A stretch of DNA of 64,000 nucleotides from Cordilura impudica (lineage: Eukaryota; Arthropoda; Insecta; Diptera; Scathophagidae), in assembly GCA_963682025.1 (NCBI GenBank), contig OY821521.1:118456012-118520011 (forward strand). Reading direction: 5' to 3'. The position numbers were made by a program, and so were the translations under genes. Shown here piece after piece: positions 31,136 to 41,157 of the stretch. The notes under the pieces are model-generated. The model did not search any database and had not been told where the DNA came from. It saw nothing but the letters and a program-made list of their open reading frames with translations. How positions within the stretch are numbered: position 1 is the first letter of the stretch; every line of letters begins with the position of its first letter.

Positions 31136-33473
31136 AACACAAGAGACTTCTATCATCAGGGTGTATCAGTACCTGCCGATACATTTTCTCGATGTCAGCG
31201 GTAAAAGCTATCCGAAACTTTCTAAATTTCAGTAAAATTTTAAATAAGTCATTCTGCACAGTAGGTCCAACTAAAAGATGATCATTCAGGGATGTGCGGT
31301 TCGAACTTTTGCATGATGCGTCGAACACTACGCGTAATTTCGTGGTAGTACTGGACGGTTTTAACACAGCATGATGCGGCATGTAAAAATCTTGTTGTTG
31401 TGATTCGTCATGAGCAATTTCCATATGATTGAGCTGTATGTATTTGGTCATAAATTTACGATACTCGACCTTGAAATCAGTGTTTTTAGCAAACTGCCGT
31501 TCCATTGATTCAAGTCTTTTTATCGCAGCTGTCTTCGATTCACCAAGTTGAATAAAATTAGTTTTGAAGCCTTACCATGAATTTTCCGCTAGGTTGTTTT
31601 CGAACATTTTCTCTGAAATGCTGTTCCGCTCTATCTTCATCGGGGCTGAGGTATTCTGTCTTACCCTGACACTCTTCTGTTTCCCAGAATCGTTGTAACT
31701 GTTCATCTAACCTGCTCGTAGTATGCATGTGAGCTATGACAATTGATTTTCGGGTTGTTTACTAACATTTCCCATAATCACCCATACGAAGATGGTACTG
31801 AGGGCTGTTGGAGATCCTGTTGCATGCGCTATTTACTCATTTAGAAGGCAATGCGGAAAGACATCAGCTCCCAGAATAATATCAATGCGGATTGTCCTAT
31901 AATATTCAGGATCCGCGAGTTGCAAGGATTGGAAATAATTTAACTTGTGGTCCGTGATCGTTTCAGATGGAATGTGTTGTGTGAGGTCCGAAAGACAATA
32001 TGTTCGGACAACGATAGTTTTTTTTTTTTGTTTTTAGCAAAGATTTCTATTTGAACCTTTCCCTTTGTATAGCTTGTATTATTACCACCTACCACATATA
32101 AAAGTGTCTTGTCATACGATTTACGCAATTGCAATCTTTGGACACATGCTTCTGATATAAGCGTAGATTGGGCACCAGTATCTATCAGCGCTCGACATGG
32201 TTGTAGACTGTTGTTTTTATTACGCATCATGATAACTGCCGTTGGCAATAGTGTTGTGTGATGTGAAGTTTGTTGGCTTGAATTAATTGTAATGGAGGAA
32301 CTTTCAGTATCTCCACTTGTTTGTCCACTGTCTGTAAATAAATTATTGCCAGTGTGCAACAGCGTATTGTGTTTTAAACCACAAGTTTTGCATGAACTGG
32401 ACCTACAGTCCTTAGAAAAATGTTTTTCCTTAAGGCAGTATATACTTTGCGAACTATATTCTAACATCATATTCTCTGAATTGAATACAAGTGTACAATA
32501 AATGATCCTTTTTACAAACTGGGCATGACTGGGTTGTCGAAGTCATTGTTACGACCTTACTAAATTTCTTGAATTTTGCAGACTGTGCCGATTCTTCTAA
32601 CCGTTCCAGCTCTATTACACGATTTTCCAAAAAATCTTATAGAATCGTTTGACCTCCGTTAATGTACCATCCTTGATTGATGGTTGACTTACGAGCAACT
32701 TTATGTATGTCTCTCTGATTCTGTCTGGTCTATCATACTTTTTCCTCACGAGTTCCCAAGCAATGCTATAATTACTATTGGTCGGTGTTAAATGTTTTAT
32801 TAACGATGACGGTTCACCAACCCAACTTTGTTTGTAGATATTCTAATTTCTCAACATTTGATAAATTTGCCTTGGAATCTACCAACGCGATAAATAAGTC
32901 TATGAATCGAGTCCAGTTGGATAAATCACCATCAAAATTTGGTATTTCAACTCTAGGTAAACGAATTTCCGAGTAACTATTCGACGGATTCATATTTGAA
33001 GATTGAAGATTGACGACCGATGTCAATGTTGTTGACATTGTCTCTAGTAATGCTGTTAGCTCGGTATTAATATTAGGAGTATTCGCTGCAGCTCCCTCAA
33101 TTACTGTATTTTCTAAGTTGTCTTGAGAATACGATGACCATATTGATTTGGCGGTAAAATACATTTCCTCAATTTCATTGCGATAAGCGTCTTCTTTTTG
33201 AATTTCACCATCCTCTTCACATAAGGCATCAATCTCATCTTGAGTGTTCTTGTATTTTCTATAATTATCTTCAAATTCATTAATACGTACCTTTATATCA
33301 TTATGATTAACATTTTTACTGGATATAAATTTATAAAATTTAACAATCGATTTCTTTAATTGCGTACGTTTCTTCCTCAATTGTTCCATTTTGATACGCA
33401 ATTATCTCAAGGTTTTAAGTTAAACGTTTACCACCAATACCGTACTGAATCCGGTCCGATTGGACCAAAAATA
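31135..33473 (-). pseudogene. BEL-2: BEL/Pao gag-protease-RT fragment
   Basis: Minus-strand reading from 33401: MRIKMEQLRKKRTQLKKSIV, an acidic helical Gag start, then LPRVEIPNFDGDLSNWTRFID (about 32960), the BEL Gag core. At about 32470-31940 are zinc-knuckle remains (C..C...H...H) and a protease with ALIDTGAQSTLIS (about 32180). At 31505-31140 is RT with FYMPHHAVLKPSSTTTKLRVV, NDHLLVGPTVQNDL and FTADIEKMYRQVLIHPDD. It stops before YVDD at the junction with the R1-like sequence. A BEL-type primer site read on the minus strand (about 33473-33446) lies before gag. Frameshifts abound. A different lineage from BEL-1 and BEL-3, as Gag and protease differ clearly. Confidence 0.85.
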
Positions 33474-33656
33474 TGTTCACTAAGTATGTGGACTGTAATT
33501 GAAAAAATGTATTTAATTTTCTTGACAATTATTTTATTATATAATTTTATTTTGTTCACATAGAAAAACAAAAAAAAATGATACGTATCGTTTGAAGCAA
33601 TAGAAAAAGCCTTCTACCCTAAATATGATGCAAAGAAAAAGACTTCAACCGTAAAC
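33474..33656 (-). repeat. probable BEL-2 LTR remnant
   Basis: On the minus strand this sequence ends ...TTAGTGAACA directly before the TTTTTGGTCC primer site at 33473. The other end is not certain; a TG...CA pair would put it near 33656. The second LTR was not found. Confidence 0.4.
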
Positions 33657-33684
33657 AAGTTTGATTACAAGCTTTATATGGACA

Positions 33685-33840
33685 CACAGACGGACGGACG
33701 GACATAGTTAAATCGAATCAGATAGTAATTCTGATTCGATCGGTATAATAAAAGATGAGTCCAGGTCAAATATTTTTGGTAGTTACAAACAGCAGCACAG
33801 TCATTATACCCAAACCACATAGTGGTATAGGGTATAAATA
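33685..33840. repeat. dispersed repeat with GATCGGTATAATA and ATTATACCC cores
   Basis: Runs ACGGACGGACGGACATAGTTAA, GATTCGATCGGTATAATA, GGTCAAATATTTTTGGTAG and GTCATTATACCC. A related copy at about 44915-45045 has TTGATCGGTATAATA, GGTCAAATATTTTTGGTAG and TTCATTATACCC in the same order. A common intergenic repeat type in flies; its class is not assigned. Confidence 0.6.
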
Positions 33841-33849
33841 GTTCAACTT

Positions 33850-35180
33850 CTTGCAAATTGTTAGAAAGTCCGTTAGCATTCCATATTGCAATATTAAAAT
33901 TTAGTTGCATAGTTTTGCAAATAAAACCTGTTATCATGTTCAATAGCTTGTTGGTTAACTCTATTTGATCTTGAATTAATTTTTCTAATTTGTCAAGTGA
34001 ACTTGACTGATTATTCTTTAACACTGCAGAATAAGAATTGTTATTGTTATTGTTTGGATTGGTTGTATCGTTTACATAAAGAGATTCATCATTTCTATAA
34101 TTAAAATTATAATTGTAACGTCTATACATTGAATTCTGTTGCATTTTTTTCAAACAATTGCTTGTATACAATGCAGTCTTTATAACTTGCTGGATGGTTT
34201 TGAAGACAATTTACACATTAATGAGGAGTGTTAAGATCTTTTGTGCAATCAACTGTTAAATGACCAAATCCGCTTTTGACGCAGTGTACTGATTTCCTAC
34301 AGTAGCTTTTCGTAGGTCCAAATTCTTGGCATCGGTGGCATTGAACAATATCTTTTGTTTTCCTTGGCGGTACGATAGTAAAAACAACATTATTTAGAGT
34401 TTTAATGTCATGTACGCGTTTGTTATTTGAATTTGGTTCTGGGTAAAACATAGGAAGGGTTTCTTTTGTAATTTTACTTATGTTTGTAACATTCCTTACT
34501 TTATGTCAATTTCGTTCAAATGCTTCTTTAATATCATCACTTTGAGTTGAAGAGTGCAAATTCTTAACAACAACTCTACAAGATATCTCTTTTTTTAATT
34601 GTTAAGTATGAAACTCAATGTTTTTATCACTTAAGAAAGCCACAAGTGATCTATATGAAACAATATCTTTGACCCAATTCTTATTTGACCGTCTCTTTGA
34701 CTTTTGTAACTAAATGATAAATTAATTAATTTTGAAAAACCTTTTAGCATTGCGCTGATATCAGAAATATTTGGTATAAAAATTGGTGGGAGTTTAGGTA
34801 CCTGAATGTTAGTTATTTGTTCATCATCATTATCTTTGTCATTATTGTCGTCTAAAGCATTATGACTTACATACATTGTTGTTTTCAAGCATAGCGATGT
34901 ACTAGCAATATTATTCATATTAATACTTTTCGCAATGATGTTGTTGTTCACATTCTTTTTTGGATCCTCATCGATGTTATTTGGACATGTCAAACCATTG
35001 TTGTTGTTGCTTAATGTATTTAATAAATTGTTATTGGTGTTTTTTCGCTTGTTTAAAAATATTTCTGAGGAGTAATTTTTTACGTTTTCTTGCTTTAGGC
35101 AAGTCTACCTGCCAGCATATTTCATTAACATCTTTATCAGTCAGTGATAGCAAGGTGATGTTTATCACAAAAGAATTTAC
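33850..35180 (-). pseudogene. Jockey-type ORF1 (Gag-like) and start of ORF2
   Basis: Minus-strand fragments from about 35180: LLSLTDKDVNEICWQVDLPKA and RKRKKLLLRNIF, then 34993-34631 (acidic, Asn-rich), then 34451-34218 with IVQCHRCQEFGPTKSYC and CVKSGFGHLTVDC, the CCHC knuckles of Jockey-clade ORF1. After a spacer, FNIAIWNANGLSNNL (about 33900-33860) is the start of the ORF2 endonuclease. The element breaks off there at the dispersed repeat. ORF1 protein binds element RNA. Frame changes break it. Confidence 0.75.
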
Positions 35181-35280
35181 AATATATGTTTTTAATGTTT
35201 TTTCATTTATTTATTTAAATGTTTACAGAAATTCTTTTTATAAAAAAAGTTTGTTTTTTTAATTCGACCTTTTCTTTATA

Positions 35281-35851
35281 GAATCTGAAATGAATAAATA
35301 CTCAAGCTCGAGGTCATAAGTTTTAAATGTTTTTTATTTATTTAAATGTTTCCAATATTTCGATATTCTTTGAATATCTTCATCAGGGACAGTCTAATGT
35401 TTCACAAAAATATAAATAAGAAAAACAAACAACAAAATGAGTTAAAAACATCAATACAAAAAACAAAGTTCACAAAAATTTTTTAAAACAGTAATAACAA
35501 TAACAATACGAACTTACTAAATTTTATAAAAATCACACAAAAAATTTATTTTCCTTTTTAGCTATGTAGTTTTCACTACCATCGTCATGATTGCACTGAA
35601 TTTGTGTATTGCTTGGTCTTATTAACTAGATATCTATAATGTTTTGCACAGCCACTCTCCACATCGCTCTTAAAATTCATAGTTGTTGGTGTATTGATAA
35701 TGTTCAGCATCTCCAACATATAGCGTCGTTTGTAATTTTGTTCTTGTTCTAATATTCGTACCTCATCAAAGTTTGGCGAGTGATTAGTACTGGCACAATG
35801 GGCTGATAGTGCAGTTTTTTGTGACGAACTATTTAAAAAACGTTAATCGGA
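35281..35851 (-). repeat. Penelope inverted arm, left
   Basis: Reverse complement of 38039-38609. On the minus strand it carries the C-terminal endonuclease codons and 3' tail, so it is a truncated second copy joined head to head with the main one. Confidence 0.92.
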
Positions 35852-35894
35852 CTTTTATTACAAAAACGGAGAGCACGCCGAACTAACATCAAAA

Positions 35895-37451
35895 ATGGTC
35901 TACAATAAATTTAAAAAGAATAATTTTTTGAGGACTAACATCAATAAACACAAAACAATAAAGGAAAAAACGCTGAAACTAAAATCATCACTCACATTCC
36001 TGATACGTTGCAGAAATACAGGTATTATACCAAAATTTATTACAAATTCCACAAAGAATGTGAAAAAAATTTTCGACAAAAATACAAATGCCATATCCAC
36101 GGTACAACAAAAACTAGAAAAACACTTACAGAACTTTCACGACAAGATTCTAAATTTAATCATACGACAAAATCACGAACTTTTAAAATATAACGAAGAA
36201 ATAAGGGAAGAACTTAAAACGAAAATAGAAACCCAACTAACACAACATGAAATAGAAGAACTATGGAGGAGCGACAACGTCTTAACTGAATCCACTAACA
36301 ACAAATTAAAAGAAAGACATAGATTAAAATTTGAAAAACTGAGAGATGCACACAGACAACAATTAGACATAAAGGTCAACAAGAAGTGGTTCGTGAATAA
36401 AACTACAACCGTCATTCCAGACGACGTACAGTGGGTTTTGTCATTGGGTAAAAAACATGCTTTACCTATGACCAAGGAAAGATTCCCTATGTTGAAATTC
36501 ATAGCTGAAGGTGAGGATTTTATCCAAAATATAGAAGAGAGAGAGGAACAAGAGATAGCAAGAACCAAAATGACAACTATAATCGATAACCACGTAAACA
36601 ATACACACATCAATAGTAGAGATAAGTTTATGTTAAATACAGTGAAACAAACAGAAGGGTTTCTAAAACAAAATAGAAATATTTTAATTCTTAACGCGGA
36701 TAAGGGCAATGTAACGGTTGCAATTGAGAAGGACGATTACAATAACAGGATGAATGATATAATAGGTGATATAATGACTTATCAACGATTGAAAAAGGAC
36801 CCAACAAGTGTACTTCAAAAGAAAAATAGTGATTTCGTAGAAGAGCTTTTTGAAAATCAAATAATTTCACCAATAGAGAGGAAAAGACTTAAAACTGACA
36901 CGGCTACAGCACCAAGAATTTATGGACTTCCTAAAATCCATAAGGAAAATTACCCTCTAAGACCTATATGTTCTAGTATAGATGCTCCATCGAGTGAACT
37001 CTGCAAATACGTAACCAATATTCTCAAGAAAATTACGGAAAAATCACAATACAACGTAAGGGATTCAGTGCAATTTAGGAATAAGATTAAAGACTTGACT
37101 TTACAAGACGATGAGAGATTATTTTCGTTTGATGTAGTGTCGTTATTTCCAAGTGTACCAGTCGATCTAGCATTAAGAATAATTGAAGAAAGGTGGAATG
37201 AAATCACAATTTTCACTGATATGTTAAAGACACAATTTTTGAGCATACTGAAATTTTGTATAAAAGAAAATAGATATTTTAAATATAACGATAAAATATA
37301 CTCTCAAAAGAAAGGTCTACCCATGGGATCACCAGCATCACCGATTGTTGCTGATATCGTGATGGAGAAACTACTGGACACTTGTATAGAAAACTTGACG
37401 CAGAAACCAAAAATATTGACAAAATACGTAGATGATCTATTTAGAAATTGA
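35895..37451 (+). pseudogene. Penelope reverse transcriptase
   Basis: 518 codons from ATG at 35895. A basic coiled N-terminal region (to residue about 230) is followed by RT blocks: NILILNADKGNVTVAIEKDDY, APRIYGLPKIHK, LRPICSSIDAPSSELCKYV, LFSFDVVSLFPSVPVDLAL (first catalytic Asp), KGLPMGSPASPIVADI and TKYVDDLF (YVDD, about 37425). Just after YVDD a stop (TGA, 37449) falls in what looks like a deletion of some 30 codons. In the shifted frame EIDGRLPYLDTLV (about 37442) continues the usual sequence. Penelope RTs are related to telomerase and prime from a nicked DNA end. It is inactive as it stands. Confidence 0.9.
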
Positions 37452-38305
37452 CGGCAGACTTCCATACCTGGATACCTTAGTAATACGGCTAAATAATAAA
37501 ATTAAAATAGATTGGTACCAAAAACCAACAGCGTCTGGTAGGATAATTAATTTTTAATCGAAACATCCCAAGAGAATAATAATAAATACAGCCTCAAACA
37601 TAATAAGGAGAGTTTTAAACATTAGCGACGAAGAATTTCATAATGACAACATAAAAAAGATAAAAGACATGTTACATAACAATAATTTTCCGGCAAAAAT
37701 TGCAACAAAACTTATAAAAGAATTTAAAAAACAAAAGACACGTAATTTTGAAAATAAGGAATCGCCCATCATATATAAATCTTTTGACATATGTTCCAGA
37801 ACTGTCAGAAAGAATTGAAAAATCTCGGCTACATAACGCAGAAAAATATAGAATGGCTCATAAGACAGGTTTTAATCTTGGACAATTATTTAGCAATACT
37901 AAAGATAAAGTGGATATGTTGGAAAAAGCCAATGTCGTATATAAAATACCATGCAACGGGAAAAATGATGAAAATTGCAATAAAGTGTACATAGGGACTA
38001 CTAAAAATAAACTTAAAACTAGAATATCAGGCCATAAATCCGATCAACGTTTTTTAAATAGTTCGTCACAAAAAACTGCACTATCAGCCCATTGTGCCAG
38101 TACTAATCACTCGCCAAACTTTGATGAGGTACGAATATTAGAACAAGAACAAAATTACAAACGACGCTATATGTTGGAGATGCTGAACATTATCAATACA
38201 CCAACAACTATGAATTTTAAGAGCGATGTGGAGAGTGGCTGTGCAAAACATTATAGATATCTAGTTAATAAGACCAAGCAATACACAAATTCAGTGCAAT
38301 CATGA
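37442..38305 (+). pseudogene. Penelope thumb region and GIY-YIG endonuclease
   Basis: After the deletion, reading continues through RLPYLDTLVIRLNNKIKIDW (about 37455), YQKPTASGRIINF, a TAA at about 37557 and IRRVLNISDEEF. A shift near 37790 leads into the ORF 37748-38305, whose endonuclease has VVYKIPC (about 37935) and CNKVYIGTTKNKLKTRISGHK, the GIY-YIG core with the conserved Arg and His. It is followed by LSAHCASTNHSPNF and the EQEQNYKRRYMLEMLNI helix. This nuclease nicks the target DNA for RT priming. The endonuclease itself looks intact from 37748; its last part is duplicated in the left arm. Confidence 0.88.
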
Positions 38306-38609
38306 CGATGGTAGTGAAAACTACATAGCTAAAAAGGAAAATAAATTTTTTGTGTGATTTTTATAAAATTTAGTAAGTTCGTATTGTTATTGTTATTACT
38401 GTTTTAAAAAATTTTTGTGAACTTTGTTTTTTGTATTGATGTTTTTAACTCATTTTGTTGTTTGTTTTTCTTATTTATATTTTTGTGAAACATTAGACTG
38501 TCCCTGATGAAGATATTCAAAGAATATCGAAATATTGGAAACATTTAAATAAATAAAAAACATTTAAAACTTATGACCTCGAGCTTGAGTATTTATTCAT
38601 TTGAAATTC
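38039..38609 (+). repeat. Penelope inverted arm, right
   Basis: Right arm, holding the endonuclease C-terminus (to 38305) and about 300 bases of AT-rich 3' tail. It is repeated in inverse orientation at 35281-35851. Confidence 0.92.
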
Positions 38610-38689
38610 TTTTTAGTTAGTTTTTTCTTTTTAAATAGAGCTCAGATATACGCAAGTCTTTACTCGATAACGGCCAGAGGTTGACTCGA

Positions 38690-39327
38690 GTAAGCAGTTT
38701 TACGTAGATTTTTTTAAGGTGTTGTATGTGTAAGCTAATTAGAGTTTTGATCCATATATTTTCCCAAATATTTTTAAGTATTTACTATTTCGATGTGTGT
38801 GGTACACCTATCGGTATTGTCGATGTTGTTATATTCTGAATTGTGTAGACATTGATAATCATGGTTTCATGTGCATTAGTTTGGTTTATTACAAGACCGT
38901 TGTCATGGCACCATTTAGTTACAACGTCAAGCTGGTTTTGCATGATTTCACTAACTGTTTTCAAGATTTCATGCGCTACGACAATCGCTGTGTCGTCCGC
39001 ATAAGCAAAAGGAGTGCTCTCTTCGATACATTCACCATTTCATTGGCATAGGTAATTGTCCCAAGTTTTGATCCTGTGGTACGACAGGGTCTGAAAATTT
39101 TTTTTCGCTTAGTGTTTCGTTTATTTTGACGCGATATGTTCTGCATTCTAAATAGTTTTTGAACCAGTTCAAACATCCTCCTCTTATTCCATTTCGTTCC
39201 AAAATTTTTATTATGTTACAATGTGACAATGTACCGAATGCTTTGGTAAAATCAAGGAAGCAATGGTTATCTTTACTCAAACAGCGGTTTATGTAGTTTG
39301 AGAAATTTTCAAGAACCTTGTTGATTA
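38690..39327 (-). pseudogene. non-LTR reverse transcriptase fragment
   Basis: From 39327 down the minus strand reads LINKVLENFSNYINRCLSKD, HCFLDFTKAFGTLSHCNIIKIL (RT block; the second Asp of the usual KAFD is Gly), GIRGGCLNWFKNYLECRTYRV, then in another frame YADDTAIVV (about 39005) and NQLDVVTKWCHDNGLVINQTN to about 38830. It is a different Jockey/CR1-like family from those at 25-29 kb. A MITE cuts it off at its 5' side. Frameshifted and dead. Confidence 0.8.
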
Positions 39328-39846
39328 GGGCGGGTCGATTTACAAGTCGCCTAAGTGACAAGGAAAATCGTATAGTAGGGATCAAAATAAGAAACTTTGC
39401 ACGAGAAACCATACCTCACTTTCACCCATTTAGATTGCCCCAATCGAGTCCAAATGTATGATCGACCGGCACTAACTTTAGAGGGCCGACCCACCCATGC
39501 CAGTGGCACACCCCCTGGAACCCCCTGGGGGTTCCCCATACAAACATTTCAAAAAATCACCATTTTTGTTTAGAATTGGGCTGATTATGTTTGATTTTTG
39601 TATTAAAATTAACACTCATACGTATACGTATCTTCTACTCTGCTAATAAATAATAATCACACTCCGTGAATATGCGTGACTCTGCGTGACTACTACTTAA
39701 TCTGTAGTCACAACAAGAGTATGGACAGACAGGTCAAAAGTCGGGACATCAGAATTCGTTTTAGAGGTATGGTTCCTTGGGCAAAGTTTCTTATTTTTCC
39801 TTGCCACTTGAGCGATTTTTTTGCCTCCCTATAAATCGACCCGCCC
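39328..39846. mobile_element. 519 bp TIR element (GGGCGGGTCGATTTA termini)
   Basis: Starts GGGCGGGTCGATTTA and ends TAAATCGACCCGCCC, a perfect 15 bp inverted terminus. Further inside, CAAGGAAAA and GAAACTTTGC...GAAACCATACCTC are matched, inverted, by GAGGTATGGTTCC...CAAAGTTTC and TTTTTCCTTG. No ORF of note. The left flank is a non-LTR RT, the right is errantivirus env. No clear target duplication. A non-autonomous DNA transposon; the superfamily is not assigned. Confidence 0.85.
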
Positions 39847-41132
39847 AGTAGAACTAAGAATAGGCCTCAACACAATATCTTCTTTTAGCTCCTGGAGATG
39901 TTCCAAGTTCTGGATATGCATTTCATGCAGGTAGGGTAGGCTCAGTACGTGTACGTGTTCCATTACTTCTATTTTTTGAATACTTGCTTATTCTGGGGTC
40001 CTGCTAGTAACGCCATTTCGATTGACATATTTCCTAAAGTTGATGGTAACCTCATTTTCGAACAAAATAAGGTAACTTCCCTGAACGCTTTGGGTTTCCA
40101 TCGTTTCGGTCACATTTGCTGCAACATTGTTCAAGATGATTATCCCATCATCTATCACTGATATTTTTTCGAGGAGATCGAACTCCGTGTTACATGTAGC
40201 AGGTGTGGTGGACACGATTTGTTTCGCACATGTTTCCTCCATGTTTAGTTTGCAGAATTTTGATGAAATGGAAGGTTTTCATTCTTCTACAGCGATTATT
40301 TCATTTCCGCATTTCGCCACTATATTGCCTTCTTTGAAAGAAATTATTTTTTTATGATGGGAGACGGGGAATAAGCTAATTTTTTTGCAGGACTGTTTTG
40401 GCCTAGGAAACTTAATGATAAAACTTAATATTTCATTATTTTGTAAAATCTTATACTACTAACAACCATAACCTCGGAGACACTAGTCCCGGTAGAGTCA
40501 TCACCTTTAACAATCGTGTTTACTTCGTCACTGTCTAGTATTGTTTAATCTATTATATTATTTGGCTATACCGATAGACAAAATTAGATTTTCAAGGTTT
40601 ATGATTGTCATTCTATTTCTAGCCAATAATGTCTCGTATAAATGTTCTGTATTCACTCCGTTTTTACTGTTTTCAGACAATTTTGAATTTACCACGTTCG
40701 TAAGTTTGTGTAACTCTTGGGTAAGCTTTGAATTAATTTCGATCAATAGACGTTCGAGTGCACCAGTTGTTCCTGAGTAAATTTCACATTTTCAAAGTCA
40801 TCGAAATCGGGGGTGCCTGCTACAATTTTGAGACCCGTTCCCAAAAGGTTTAAGCTTCTTGAATGTCTATGATGGATTTTCAAAGCTGACAGTAAGGTAG
40901 AAATATGGTTCATGTGGGATTGAGGAAATGTTTTCGTTAGGTTCCCTGTGTCTCCAATTATCTCGTCATACAAGGTTAGGTTTACGGTGTATTTCATATA
41001 CCCGTACTCTTCCCAGACTATGATATCTCCATCATAAATGGGGGTGTATTCTGCGTCCGAGTAGTTAATTATCCTTGCCCATATGGACAGAAATTCGGTG
41101 AGCAAGATAAGTCTAAAATAAAAAAAAAACAA
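39847..41132 (-). pseudogene. env: errantivirus envelope (env) remnant
   Basis: Minus-strand fragments 41132-40743, 40746-40558, 40357-39988 and on to about 39850 match the envelope of insect errantiviruses. Seen are a hydrophobic start, the IIVWEEYGYMKY segment, a dibasic cleavage-like RHSR followed by a hydrophobic stretch, the GTPDFDDF motif, then EINSKLTQEL and NTEHLYE...RNRM. Env is a membrane glycoprotein that in active relatives permits cell entry. Frame changes near 40750 and 40550 and further stops break it. It follows the integrase end by about 25 bases, as in intact relatives, where it is made from a spliced RNA. Confidence 0.8.
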
Positions 41133-41157
41133 AATAAATTAAAGCACCTTTTCCATT

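Larger units (their letters stand above)
35281..38609 (+). mobile_element. Penelope-like element with inverted terminal copy
   Basis: About 3.3 kb. A plus-strand RT and GIY-YIG endonuclease are followed by a short 3' tail. The left end (35281-35851) is a reverse-complement copy, 571 bases each, of the right end (38039-38609), including the last part of the endonuclease gene. Inverted or direct partial copies at the 5' end are typical of Penelope-like elements. GAAATTCTTTTTA occurs at 35228-35240 and 38603-38615 and may be a target duplication, although 40 bases separate the left copy from the arm. It is broken by a deletion in RT. Confidence 0.92.
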
